The notes: generated by a model not told the origin, from the letters alone. Shown: positions 36,101 through 48,464, numbered from the stretch's first letter. The stretch is DNA of 64,000 bases from Vanilla planifolia (GCA_023846275.1 CM043870.1:11293527-11357526), one strand, 5' to 3'. Made by a program: numbers and translations.

Positions 36101-36460
36101 CTAATATCAAGAACTAAAATAAATAACTCATGAATAGCACTACAAAAATTAGAAAGATGCTAATTACTTTCCTTAATTTGATAGAAATTATATCTATGAC
36201 TATTCATCACTGCTATAGGAGATCTTCAATTTAATGCATAAATCTCTTTGCTTTACCTTTTAACATTTCATAGAAAGAAAATTTCAAACATAATTAAGTG
36301 TTTCGTGAAAGAATTGTTTTGAGAAATCTTAAAATTGCAAAAGAATCAAAATTCACCTTCATCATGTTTGGACATCAACTCTTTAAATTGAATTAAGTAG
36401 GTTCTAGATGCTAAAATTTCTAGAAAGGCTTGCTCAAATTATTATGCAATTATAATGAGT
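33170..36460. other. unassigned, probably repeat-derived sequence
   Basis: I see no recognisable domain on either strand. Open frames reach only 77 codons. Sequence just after 33.17 kb is probably the 3' non-coding part or LTR of the Tat/Athila-like element. 34.3-34.7 kb and 35.5-35.9 kb are a little more complex in composition but gave no motif. Confidence 0.35.
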
Positions 36461-36469
36461 TTGCTACAT

Positions 36470-37560
36470 TTGGGCAGGGTATTACTTCCCATCATTCTCT
36501 ATTATTTAAGAGTGATTTGTTTCCTATACTGGAAAAATACAGTGCACATATTTATTGAATCAGTAGATTAAGAACTTTGGCACATAGTAAAAAATCCTCT
36601 TAGTATTCATTAAAAAAATTGAAAATGATATAGTTATGAAAACTTTAGGGGAAATGTCATCAGAAAAATGACACTATGCATAGCTTGACCTAGTTCACTT
36701 AATATCCTTCATTGTGGTCTTTCAACCATTTAGTATAATAAGGTTATGATTCTAGGGACTACCCTCAAGATTTGGGCAAAATTAAAAATTACTTATGAAG
36801 GAATAACAAAGTCAATGCAAGAAAAATAAATATATTAATGCATGATAATTAATTATTTAGTATGAATTTTTGAGTGTTCATTAAGAAAATGATTACTAGA
36901 ATTATTAACATTACTAATGAACCCTTAAAAATCGCAAATTTTATAATAATAATGATAAGATACAAAAACTGTTATGTGTGCATACCAATGAATATGATCC
37001 TTTGGAAACAATAATCATGATGACCATGGAAGTGAACCACTCTCATTAGTTGACTTGATTGGAAGTCTCATAACAAGTGAAATGGAGATAGCTTGGAGAA
37101 CTGAAGAGAAGATAAGTTCTAAATAAATCAAAGAAAATGAAAGATAATAGAAGTCAAATTTAGAATGTGAGGACCCTTCTTACAATGATGAGGTTAAAAC
37201 TCTAACTCAAAGCTTAAAAAAAGTTCAAACTATAATAAAACAATAAAGAAGAAGGATGAAATCAAGAATAAAGGGAAGAAGATAAAAAAAGTTAATTGCT
37301 ATGAATGCATTAAATAAGGGCACATTTGACCTAACAATCCACTATCAATAGACCAAAAAGGAAAGTAGGTTAAATCCAAGAAGGAAAATAAAAAGGAAAT
37401 GAAGGCTACTTGGAGTGACTTTTAAGAGTCCTCTTCAATTGAGAAAGGTATATATGAGGATGGTTTAATCTATCTAGTGGTAAATCATGAGAAACTCCAA
37501 AGAGTATATAAATGAGGTCATGTTAGTTTCTTCTAATTTTGAGAACATTTGTTTATGTTA
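36470..37560 (+). pseudogene. Ty1/copia (Sirevirus-like) gag remnant
   Basis: Readable through frame changes. The N-terminal gag motif is at 36510-36600 (YWKNTVHIFIESVD and ELWHIVKNPL). LNILHCGLST follows at 36700-36735. The UBN2-type core is near 36760-36800 (IWAKLKITYEGITK). A basic linker precedes a zinc-knuckle relic, CYECIK.GHI.PNNP, at 37296-37345, where the last Cys has become Asn. Next come KKEMKATWSDF and an Ser/Glu-rich stretch at about 37400-37445, a sequence style seen after the zinc knuckle in Sirevirus and related copia gags. In life, gag forms the cytoplasmic virus-like particle. A Lys/Glu/Asn-rich frame at 37593-37817 may be the following coiled-coil part. No pol was read after it. 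Confidence 0.75.
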
Positions 37561-37819
37561 TGCTTAAAGTTTGAAAACTTGTAATAAGACACATGAATCT
37601 GAAAAAGAAGAATGTCGAGTATCAATACAACTCATTGAATGAAAAGAATGAAAGATACTTATTAGAATGCAAAAATAATAGAGATGAAATTAAAAGAATT
37701 GTAATAAATAATGTAAGGAACATATCTTTTTTAATTATGTTAAAAAAATACATTCAAACTATTCTTTTCCAATTTAAAATTAGAATTCCTCAAATAGAAA
37801 TGTTTCTTATAAAATAATG

Positions 37820-38340
37820 ATATCAAGGAATGTTGAGCATAAAATATTTCAAGATATATGAACATGATCATAACATTAAATGGAAAAAATATGGATATCC
37901 CTAAAAATTGCATGATACAAACAAATTGTCATTCTAAATACCTAGAACTTATTTGGGTTAAAAAGGCTCATGTAGCTAATGAAAAAATTATTAATTACAA
38001 CTTATTTTGAATAATGGGTGTCTAGACCATAAAGTAAAAGTATACTTTATTGATTTTAGGGATTATTAATGGGAGAATTGAATGCATGTTGTAAATTTAT
38101 TAGAGAATAGTTAAGACTTTTATAGATGAACACTAGATTATTTTGTTAGAGGAAGAGTTAAACTATTTTAAAGTTTAATTTTGACCTTTGGCCTTAAGAA
38201 TACTTTTTCATAGATTTTCTAGATGAAATAAGTTAATTTGCATTACTATAAAGTTTTGTAATCCATCAATTCCATGGTGCATGTTTCCTCTTATTATGCC
38301 TTATATTCATACATTCAAAGGTAGCCTGTATTCTCAATTC
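37820..38340. other. unassigned sequence after the copia gag
   Basis: AT-rich, no domain read. If the gag remnant at 36.5-37.6 kb was ever followed by copia pol, that part is missing or too decayed to see. Confidence 0.35.
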
Positions 38341-38870
38341 TTTTAAGATAACTATGAAGTAAAATGAATCATACAAGTATGATGTACTACTTTGTATTAT
38401 ATGATTTTAAAATTTATATAAAGTGCCACTTTAACATCGTTATGGATGAAGTACATTATGACCATGTTATAGGTAATCCTTCTAAGTTAAATAGATGGTC
38501 GTACTAGTACGGTCGATGCATTATACATGTCTAACCACATTAAATCTTATTCACTATCATGATTCTAAGAAAAAATATCTATCATAATCATACAAAGCAA
38601 TGTTCATCTTAGTAAGATACATGTAATAACTCAACTCCCAAAACTTAAAATTAAATCATACAAGATTGATACCTTGTACGACTTATTTTATACTTCACAC
38701 CCTTAAGATAAATGACTATTGGATCTGTATGGTGAGACCATCATACATATATGACACCATGATGACTTCAATTTTAATTTTTAATATAAGTTATAACCTA
38801 CACCATATGAGTGCAATATTGGTCATCATAATGTATGATTGTCTAGTGAAAACAAAACTTATTTCAAACT
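38340..38870. repeat. palindrome-rich AT block 2
   Basis: ATCATACAAGTATGAT at 38368-38383 is a 7+2+7 near-palindrome, the exact reverse complement of the site at 21485. CGTACTAGTACG at 38500-38511 is a perfect 12-bp palindrome, and several further CATAC/GTATG words follow. It lies within what is probably the LTR of the minus-strand copia element whose start is at 39302. Confidence 0.6.
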
Positions 38871-38879
38871 TAACTTCTT

Positions 38880-39302
38880 TATCTTAAACATTTTATTTTC
38901 TTTTAAAGAGATTTATATCGATGTAACTTTAGTTTTAATGCTACTCTAATGGATTATAGCTAAAGAACAAGATTTGGCACAAATGCATGGATGAGTAGAA
39001 TTTAGGTACCACTTTGCAAAAAGAAAAAAGGTTTGACATTCTAATTATTGTAATTGTAGTAAATGATTATCTCTAAGCAGTTTAGCTCTACAATAAAAGC
39101 TTGACAGCATGGATTGACATTCTATTGTTTGAGCCTCTTAAGCAAAGATCTTTAAGCTTTATTCTACTCCATTGTATGTGTACCTTGCTTCTCACCATCA
39201 CTCATTGCATTTGCTAATTCTTATTGCAACTTCATAACAACTCAAACATCCATTAGTTAACTTGACCTTGGTTTTATGATAATCAAACTCAAGGGTAAAA
39301 CA
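38880..39302 (-). mobile_element. copia-type LTR start, minus orientation
   Basis: On the minus strand the sequence reads AGGGAGAT, then TGTTTTACCC, then a GATTATCATAAAACCAA stretch, the usual order polypurine tract, TG LTR start and early-LTR sequence of plant copia elements. The LTR would run leftward from 39302 and may include palindrome block 2. Its far end was not located and internal coding sequence to the right was not recognised. Confidence 0.5.
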
Positions 39303-39312
39303 ATCTCCCTAT
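39303..39312 (-). promoter_or_regulatory. candidate polypurine tract of minus-strand copia element
   Basis: The minus strand reads AGGGAGAT immediately before the TG of the putative 3' LTR. In LTR elements this tract primes plus-strand DNA synthesis. It is short and slightly decayed. Confidence 0.45.
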
Positions 39313-39319
39313 TTTTATG

Positions 39320-39985
39320 ATGACAAAACTATTGAAAAAATATTGAAATAAAAAATGTATTAAACAAATAAGCACACACCAACGCTCCTTTTATATGTAT
39401 ACCCTTCAGACAATTGACTCAAACTTTGGATGCAATGAATACATCCATTCCTCTCCCATTTTTTGGCATGCATAAAAGGATAAATCAAAAGTGGAATTAG
39501 CATAAATGAGAGTTTAGTCTATCAAAGACAAGGGTACGCAATAGAAATAATTTCATAAGAATGTAGTTAAGTTAGTGAATAACATTAATGTGCAATAATA
39601 TGACTATGTAGTGTTAGCAATATGCAACTAGTCTAGGCTTTGAATACAACACAAAAATATGATGCATAGCTTTCAACATAGACCAAGCTAAAGAAAAGTG
39701 TAGTAAAAGTATACAATAACAAATAATTATCATTATAACATTTAACACATGGAAATAATATTCTAACATATTAAGCAAAAACAACTAAAGTATAATCAAC
39801 TTTCATAACACTGAAACCCAACATAACAAGCATTATAACAAAAACATGCAACAATAAAATTAAAACTTTAGCATAAGAGCCACATTCAATAACTCTCCCT
39901 ACATAAGTGCATTGAGTAAGCATAGAAATATATGCTAGAGTATTACTCTAACTGGACCCCCTAGATTACTAGATTCTAGCATGAT
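39320..39985 (-). other. possible 3' non-coding region of a minus-strand copia element
   Basis: Non-coding, A-rich on the plus strand, with no domain. Its position inside the LTR start at 39302 would make it the internal 3' non-coding part of that element. The next element (40.0-42.2 kb) begins in or after it. Confidence 0.3.
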
Positions 39986-39989
39986 AAAT

Positions 39990-40722
39990 GATGCAGAATA
40001 AAAACAAGCAATAAAACATAAGCATTAAGATCATGAAGTGTATGAAGAACAAATACAATTTTGGCTAAGTTGTATGAAATAAGTGTTTATCTTAAGCACA
40101 TCACATAAACCATGATTTGGAGAGCTAGCCATGGTTTGAAAGAGCTAATCCTAATTTAGAAGGAATAAATTAAGTAATTATAAAATATATTAACTTAACT
40201 TTTTTTAGTCTAAAGTAAAGCTTCTACTTAGTTAGGTAATTAGAGATTTGAAGTCAAAGTAGTGATAGATGGCTTATGATAGGTGACATATGATAGGTGG
40301 CACATGTTAATGGATACATTAATGAAAGTGTCAAAAATATTCAAAATCTCTAAAAACTAGGTATGAAGCCTACTTTTATATTAAAGACTTATATGGATAT
40401 AGTATTCAAGAAGTAAGTAGGAATCTTATTTTTCATATTAAATAATTAGTTGTAATCACCTATTTAAAAAATCTCTCATGAATAGATGAATAATGAATTA
40501 GTTGTGAATAAAAAAAGTACATTACTTTGTAGCTTGAGTGTTTGAGTTGGCTTATTGGCTTTCTCCTAGGTTTATTTTGGTGAGTGAATTCTTGCTTTCT
40601 TCTTCATTCTTTTTAACTATTTTCTTCATCATTTAAGTCTCTTTTCCATTCTTTTCACTCCATTGAATCCAAGGAACTACTTCATTCCATCCTCGAACCT
40701 AATCTCCTCTTTGTCTAAGTCA
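39990..40722 (+). repeat. 5' LTR of the small LTR element
   Basis: Direct-repeat partner of 41465-42185. The right edge is well placed because CA at 40721-40722 is followed by the primer binding site. The left edge is where similarity fades (near AAACAAGCAATAAAACATAAGC). Confidence 0.75.
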
Positions 40723-40725
40723 ATT

Positions 40726-40736
40726 TGGTATCAAAG
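40726..40736 (+). promoter_or_regulatory. primer binding site of the small LTR element
   Basis: TGGTATCAAAG, close to the TGGTATCAGAGC complement of the initiator-Met tRNA 3' end used by most plant LTR elements. It lies 4 nt after the LTR end. Confidence 0.8.
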
Positions 40737-41464
40737 TGAGATCCTCACCATTTTCTTGGAAGAATAGATAACCTTGAAGAAAAAGAGATCTTAATAGCTT
40801 CATTAAATCAAGTTTTGAGTTTTGGTACTTTATTATTTATTAAACCTAGCTTGAATAAATAACAGTGAGAGTCATAAGAAAGGAACAAATAAAAAACTTA
40901 GCAAATTTAATACAAAACTTTTTTCAAGCAACAAATCAATAGCAAGATGAAATGTAAGAAGAATTGCAACTTTTTAAGTATGAAATGAAAAATCAATTCC
41001 AAAGCTAGAGAAATAGCCTACAAACTCAGATATAAAGCTCTCTAATACCTTCTGTTGAAGATATTTAGCAAGTGAAATTAGTTCAACCCTATCAGTGGTG
41101 TAATAAGATATATGTGCCTAAAAATATGTCTATTAGGCTAGTATTCAACACTAAAGATGACTGATCACATAAAGCATATTTTAAATATGATAATTTGCAA
41201 TCTAACAATTATATAGGTGATTAAGAAAAATTTTGCCATTATCAATAAATCAAACTTTTTTGAATATGGTGGTTTACTCACTGATGAGATTTCAAGTTTA
41301 AATTATTCATATGAATCTATTAAAAAATGGTTGAATAAACCAATCATTGAAGATGTATGATGCATAAAGCATGAACATATCAAGTCAACATCAAAATTTG
41401 TGGAGGACTGCTTACACTTCAACTTTGTGGAGTACGGTTCCTTTTAACAAGAGCAGAATGGTAC

Positions 41465-42185
41465 AAAGCAAGAATAAGAAATCAAACATAAGCATAAAGA
41501 TCATGAAATTCATGAAGAGCAAATACAATGTGGGCTTAAATTGCATGAAATAAGTGTTATCATAAGTCAATCATATGAACCATGATAAGGAGAGTTAATC
41601 ATGGCTTAAAAGAGTTAGTTCTAATTTAGGAAAAATAAATTCACAAATCATAAAATATATTAACTCAACTTTTTTAGTCTAACATAAAGCTTCTAATTAG
41701 TTAGGTAATTATAGGTACGAAGACAAAGTTGTGGTAGGTAGCTCATAGTGGGTGTCTTATGATAGGTTGCATATGTTAGATGGTATATTAATCCAAAATA
41801 TTTAAAGTCTATAAAAAGCAAGTATGAAACATGCTTTTATATGAATGGATTATATGGACATGGAAGTCTTCAAGAAGTAGTTTAAAAGTTTTGTTTGTAT
41901 TAAATAATTGCATATAATCACCCATTTAAAGGACCTTTTCTTGAATAACTAAATAATGAATTAGTTGTGACTAAAGAAAATGCATTATTTTGTGGTTTGA
42001 GTGCTTGAGTTAGCTTGGTGGCCTTCTCTTGGGTTCACTTTAGCTAGTGAATAATTGTTTTTCTCTTCATCCTATTCAACTCTAGTCCTCTTTGTTTAAG
42101 TCTTTTTGCCATACTTTTCACTTTATTTAATCCAAGAAATTTTTTCAATCCATCCCATGATCTAATCCTCTCTTTGTTTATAATA
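41465..42185 (+). repeat. 3' LTR of the small LTR element
   Basis: Direct-repeat partner of the 5' LTR. The right edge lies near TCTTTGTTTATAATA, equivalent to TCTTTGTCTAAGTCA at the 5' LTR end. The terminal CA is no longer clear. No convincing polypurine tract precedes it. Confidence 0.7.
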
Positions 42186-42189
42186 CTAT

Positions 42190-42980
42190 TTTTTATTTTG
42201 TATTCACTCATTAATTATGTAGTACAAAAGACATCAACCATGATTAAATAAAACAACATTACATAGTTAACTATATAAACAATAGGAAAAAATAGAAGCA
42301 ATAGTAACATCCAACAAAAATAATCAAATGTAATTATTACAACACAAATTAAAAGTGTTTTCCTTAATCCTTTTGAGTTGAGTTGTCCATTTTTCTAATT
42401 AAAGATTAATTAAGCTAGAGAGAAAATCAAATTGGTTATTAATTTGGCACTTTAAGATAGAAAAATGCTCTTCAAATCTCTCAAATTATTCTTTCATGTA
42501 AGAGTCTAAAATTAATTTTCCTTGAGAGAAAAAATATCACTTGAAGCACTTTTAGTAGAAGCTCTTATTGAAGAATTAAAAGGATGTTGTGGTTCATGTT
42601 TAGAAGTAGCTACATATAAAGGGCTAAATGTGTCGTACAAAGCCTCATGCATTTGATTTTCACCACCTATTATAGAATGTGTTTGAACAAAGTATTATAT
42701 TTTTTTTTCATATCTATATTCTTAATAGTTATTGGAATGTAATTATCACAACCCACTTTTTGCAACATTTTTTATCCTTAGGTGTAACAAATCTATGCAC
42801 CAAAAGAGAACCTAGCTTACCACTTTTGATTTCTTAGGATTAACATAAAAATTAAGAGTCACAATCTCCAAATCTAATCATCATGTTGATTGCATTTTAC
42901 CTAAAATGAACCATGTCTCCATCATAATTGGTCACCTTATTGATTCAAAAATAGTCTTTTTAATTTCTCAAAAATCTTAA
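42190..42980. other. unassigned spacer
   Basis: AT-rich sequence between the small LTR element and an LTR remnant. No domain or repeat was recognised. Confidence 0.35.
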
Positions 42981-43740
42981 GTGTATCTAAAAACTCAAAT
43001 TCTTATAATATATTTATAAGTAAATAATTATAACAAAATACTAATATAATAATAATAATCCAACAAAATTATCATTCACAAATTGGATAGATAAAATTAA
43101 TTATCCAAAGATCATTAAAAATATGACTCAAATCCATTTAAGATTAGCATAATAAAATATGCCAAAGTCCAACAAAAGAGAATATAACTAAGAAACCACA
43201 AATCCAAAAATAACAATCTAAAACTTTCTTATGTCTATAAATAATATTACTAAGAATCATATAAAATAATAACTCTATTGTTATAATGATAAAATATAAG
43301 AAGATATGTTATCCACATAATACACTAACTTTGATATCCTTAACCTTGGCTCCTATTTAACATCTCCCTCCTTGATCCTATAAAAACATAATGAAGTGAG
43401 CCAAGGAGCTCAATGAAGAATTATTAAGTTATACTATGAAATTAACATGTAATAAGTAAAAAATATGTATTTAATAATTGAATAAATCATGTAAAAAATA
43501 ACATCAAATATTGACACCCATAAGTATGTCACTCTCAACCACCTAAGTTAATACAAAAACTTATGATGTGAATATCCAGATGCTCAGTGTCTTCTTACCA
43601 ATGTAGTCTAATCGAATAGAATCATAAAAGAACCTGATACTTCTATTACAACATATAATCTAATATTTCTCAAGGCAATATCAATCATATGAGCCAATCC
43701 CTATAAGATTCTAGAAGTCATCTCTACTTTTTTAAAGTAG
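42980..43740 (-). mobile_element. gypsy-type LTR remnant (minus orientation)
   Basis: Local resemblance to 48.47-49.2 kb, the LTR-like arm of the minus-strand Tekay-like element. Both carry a run of AAATCCAA/AAGTCCAACA words, then a TGATATCC/TGATGCC stretch ending in CTCC, then an A/T-rich word followed by an AATG..GTGAGC or GTAAGC motif, and later CCACCTAAGTT/ACCTACAAACC. Diverged, no coding part; probably a fragment of a related LTR. Confidence 0.4.
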
Positions 43741-43759
43741 TTCAATTTTAAAATGCAAA

Positions 43760-45030
43760 AGTGAATGTGCACTATTTGATTGCACAAATTCTTGATCAAA
43801 TGGCCATCATCTCCTCCTCTTTTCTACAACACCAATTCAACTCTAGTTGTTTAATAACATAATTTTTTTTAATCAATTGATTGAAATCTCTTCTATATTT
43901 TTAAAATTTTACTAATTTGATCCACTACCTAAATGCACTATTTCATAATCTACTTTCTAACCCATGGAGATCTAAATTTATCTATCTTATCGTGATGCGA
44001 TCTATTGGGCTAAATCAAATCTGCTTTCTAAATAGTGCCAATTTAACTCTTGCAATCTAATCATCAAAATTTCATGATCGAATGATTCAAATATCTTCTA
44101 CCTTTCTAATGCACATAGATTCAAATGAAGTCATTAGATCATGTAGTTTTTATGATGTAATGGTTATAATTAAGTATGAGTGACTATTCTTAATGGCTAA
44201 GTTTGATAAACATTATTAAAATCAAAATAATAGACCCATTATTAAAATAAAACCTATATTGACTTGCCAATTTAATTAAATCAGGTAGTAACAACTATTT
44301 GGATTATTTGGTAACTACTTTTAGCCTTTCACAATGTCTATAAGTAGGAGTTTTTAAACATTATTGATTTATAAAATTTTAATAAAATTAGGAGAAAAAT
44401 TTTAAGTCATAATATTCATGCCTTAGCAGTTAATGCTCATCATTGCTCATTGTGTGATTCATTTGTCAAGCTCCAAATTCTCATTTCTTCTTTAATAATC
44501 TAAGTTCTTATTTTTTATTCTCTAATTAATTGAAGTAAAAACATAACACCATTGTGCTTTTTAAACATTTTCATCAAGCATAGGATTATTGTTTGCATTA
44601 AATATGACTTTGTCACCTCTTTCTTTTCTTTTACAATCAATTTTTTTATTGTAAGGCCATTGTAGCCTATCTCTTTTGTTTCATTTTTGTGATGGTTTAA
44701 CCTACCAATCTTTTTGGTAAAAGACTTATATTAATTATTTTCTTTTGCTTGGTTTTAGCTGGAAGTGGATGTAGGCTTGAATTTAAGTAGAATTATCTAA
44801 AAAGTATTAGTGTAATTTTAATTTTTTTAAATTTTTTATTTCATAATTTTAAAAAGATATTAAAAAAAATTACATCTTTTAAAATAAAATTAAAATTTCA
44901 AAAAAATCACTTATAAAAATTTTCTTGAATTTTTTAAAATAATTACTTTAAAATATATTTTTTTATTTTTTTAAGAAATCATAATTTTTATTTCTAGTAA
45001 TTTATCCTCCTCTTTTTGAATCATGCTTTA
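43760..45030 (+). repeat. R1 dispersed repeat, copy D (plus, 5'-truncated)
   Basis: Aligns with the 3' three-quarters of copy B. Landmarks are TTTGGTAACTACTTTTAGCC at 44318, CAAGCTCCAAATTCTCATTTC, GTAAGGCCATTGTAGCCTAT and TTTTTGGTAAAAGAC, ending near TTATTTCTAGTAATTTATCC. Similarity begins at about 43.75 kb; the first few hundred bases of B are not seen. It is flanked on both sides by LTR-like sequence of minus orientation. Confidence 0.7.
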
Positions 45031-45039
45031 GTTGTCTCA

Positions 45040-47850
45040 TAGAACTACTTATATAATGGTTTTCAACAAATACTAAAGATTCTTACCAAATGATGTGACA
45101 CTTTTCCTATAGGGTCAACCAACCATGTGTACTATTACCTCTATGCTAGTAGTGTAGAGTAGCTAACTTATCAATTTACTAGGCAAGAATACTTGATCAA
45201 GGTCTATTACATCTAGCCTTTACTTAAATCAAATCATATCCATGACTCATAGCATCTTGTTAGCATATTCTTCCATTAACTTGCATTAATTAGATTTTTG
45301 CAATTTAACATATAAAGACTTCTCAACTTTACCAACAACTTAATAAGTCAAAGTTTTCTCTTAACCTTAAATCCACTATCAAGGACTCTTTATGCCATGA
45401 TTGAGATAATCTAGGGTTTTAACCTTAAGTATTATTTCAGCTATCTAGGTTTATCATCATTTGGATATCTTAGGATTTTCATAATCTTAATTTAGTTATT
45501 TAGAATTTCATAGCCCATTTATCTATATTTAATTTTTTCTTAATTTCATCTGGGACCTTACCTATTTAGGTTATCCTAAGTGTTTACATAGTCTTGGTTG
45601 TTATCATTATGTTTAATGTCTAACTGATTGTCATTACAACTAAGTCTAGGTTCTCACAAGTTTTTTTAGTAACTTTTATGCCTCTAAGGTAACCCTGAGT
45701 TAAAATATCCATTGTAAGTCCTCTCTTGAGCCAGTACACATCCTTTAGATCACCATACAAAGTATCATCACATGGTCTAGGATCCTAATTGGGGTCACCC
45801 ATGGCCTACCAAAAAAAACTAGTGAACCTAAGAGTCTCACCAACATTCTTACCTCATTAGTTATATAGCTAAACCTAGCACTTCTCTAAGTCTTATTCCA
45901 AGCTATCCTACCTTCCCCCAAGGTCTTGGTAAAGAGCATAACTATTTAAAGCTTTATTTATAACATGCATAAAGACTCACCAAATGGTATTACCTCAATC
46001 CAACTCTAAAACAATTTATTATGAGTTTTTTTATCATTAATTAGTCCTAAGACTTTAAGCCAAATTTTAAGACTTGGAATACCTTATATATGCTTATTTA
46101 AGCACCTCAAGTCTCCATTTTAAACAATACTTGGAATTAATCATAAGATTTAAAAGTCTATCTTACCCTTAACACTATTAACTATATCTAATATCTTTGC
46201 AGGCCAATTGTATCTCTGACCAACCTAGCCTTCTTTTAAGGTTGAAATCAAGCCTTTCAAAGCTTCCCAATAAGAAACTAAGGGCCATATGCATCTTAGA
46301 AGCCATTTAGGTTCTCACAATTACTGAACCCATGCCTCCCATTACTCAACCAATCCATGGCTTAATGCTTCCCAAACACACTAAGGTAAAAAGATACTTA
46401 GCCACAAGGTTTCTAGTGTTTTGGTTACATTTCCTAGTGTTATTTTATGGTGCATGATCTAAGCTAATTTGTAACTTGTATCACATAACATTTTACACAT
46501 TTTCATTCATAGCTTTGGAATAAAGCATGTATTTCTACCATGTATTATCATCTAATTAAAATTATAGGTATTATAATACTTAATCTTGGTGTCCCACATC
46601 ATGTACACATTTAAAAAAAAATAAAATTTTATATACTATCATGGAATCAAGTCTTGTTTTTACATATCATTTGGTTTATTATGTCATAAAACACTTAGTT
46701 TAATCATGCAATAATCACAAAGTGAGCATTACTCTTAATCTGTTTTTCATAAATCAATTATACTTAGAAAACTCTATATACCAGCATGGAATTTTACTTT
46801 CCTTAGAACATGATGTCTCAATTTTTCATAATTAATAATTAAACATGAGATAAAACCTTCAGTTATTCGTTTAACAACAAAGGTAACTTCAAATGCTAAT
46901 AATTACACAAACATTCTCAATTACTTAAAAGAAAAGACCTTTAATGCTCTTAATTCCAACATTCTATACATATACATGCTTTAACCTTTTTTCACATAAT
47001 CATGTCTTAGGTAAGAGGTGGTTTTCATTTATATTAAATTTTCTAAGTCCAATCTTCAAATAAATCAATAAATAAAGCTAACAATGCAAGCATATAATCA
47101 TGGTATTTAACTTACATTCATGGGTAGCATAAATGTACACTTTTTTTCATGGCTTCTTCGACAATATTTCACAAGAAAAAATAATAAAAAATCTATTATA
47201 TGCTCACAAAAATTTTGTTTACTCTAACATTCACCAATACTAGTAATTTATGTCACCATTTATTTATATGACTTAATTTGCATTCAATAGTTGGACATTA
47301 TTGAAGGCTTTTTCATGGGTCTTTTAATAATTTTTCATAAGAAAATAATGTCAAACAATCATTATCTGATAGTTACAAATAGCCTTAATCATAATAAAAA
47401 ATTCCCACTTTTTACATAGCAATGTTTTGGAATAGAATCAGATTCATTTTTCAAGGGTTTCACTTGTAATTTAATATGATATCCATTTTTTCTTTTCTTA
47501 GATCTTACCTAAATTTAGCATACAATCTCAGGGGTCATTCTACCTTGTAATCTAAGTGAAGGACTTCTTTAAAGGTAAGTTCTTTCTTTTATAAGTGTTG
47601 AGATCTTCTTGTTCATGATGAGGTTCCTTTTTCATTAACTACCTCATGGTTTTCCTCCTTGCAACCCTCCATGGCTAGGGATTGTTTTTTCTAAAAACCC
47701 AATCAAATTAATAGTTTTCTTAAATAGGATTGGTTAAGCACCACTAAATCAAGGAGTTATCCTAACAAATTAGTCACTTTCCAACTTTTAGATTTAGGGC
47801 ATTATAATTTCAATTATTGAGATTAGGAGCAGCTAATTGCAAAACTATAG
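45040..47850 (-). mobile_element. LTR-like sequence related to the 49.5-52.3 kb arm
   Basis: Non-coding sequence that shares texture and word order with 49.5-51.9 kb. Both have 'ATC(T)AGG(G)TTT' blocks spaced every 30-60 bp (45.41-45.6 and 49.6-49.8 kb), then a less AT-rich CC-containing part, then a run of LTR-like T/C-rich sequence. I take it as part of the minus-strand Tekay-like LTR set or a nested relative. Borders were not resolved. Confidence 0.4.
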
Positions 47851-47859
47851 TTTTTTCAA

Positions 47860-48460
47860 TATCTCTATATCATACTAGTATAATAAGACCATTGTATTAT
47901 ACATTTGGATAGATATTCTTGTGTTGAATAGCAATTTTTAAGATCATCTTATATGATCATATTATTAGACTAACAAGATGCACTTTTAATTAATCATATT
48001 TGTATAATACTGATTATCATACTATGCGATCATGAGCTCTCCCTAGATTACTTTATTTTCGTTATTATTGTACTTATATGATATGTTCCTTTATTTATGT
48101 ATGAATGACTCTCCATCTTCTTCCTTGTCAACAATGTATGATGCGTAATCATCCTTGTATGATAGCACACTACATCATACTCTATGATATGCTTAGATCA
48201 TATTATATGTCACTAAGCCCAACTAATGCATTCCTACCTAAGACTAAGAAAAATTTTGTACTCATATGATTAATATATCATATTATATGAATAATCCCCA
48301 TTATCATAACCTATATCTTGATTATCTCTACTACTTGATTATATTGTATGATTTTCAAATATCATATTGAATATTATTCATAGTTGAGCACTCTATTTCT
48401 TCCCATATCATACCATACAATTTGCAACCATCATTCTATATGATTTTCATCCATTACATA
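47860..48460. repeat. palindrome-rich AT block 3
   Basis: Repeated TCATAC, GTATGAT and ATCATATTA words. Near-palindromes are ATCATACTAGTATAAT at 47869-47884 and ATCATCCTTGTATGAT at 48148-48163, one base off the site at 21485. Non-coding. It lies inside the large LTR-like region of the minus-strand gypsy element. Confidence 0.6.
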
Positions 48461-48464
48461 ATTA

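Larger units (their letters stand above)
39990..42185 (+). mobile_element. small non-autonomous LTR element with both LTRs
   Basis: Two direct repeats of about 730 bp (39990-40722 and 41465-42185) flank about 740 bp. The 5' repeat ends in CA and is followed after two bases by TTGGTATCAAAG, an initiator-Met-tRNA primer binding site. Matching landmarks in both repeats include AAAATATATTAACT, AGCTTCTA(C/A)TTAGTTAGG and AATAATGAATTAGTTGTGA. The inside has no pol and only a 60-codon frame crossing into the 3' LTR, so the element would depend on enzymes of another LTR element. The LTRs differ at many sites, so the insertion is old. LTR left edges are approximate. Confidence 0.8.
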
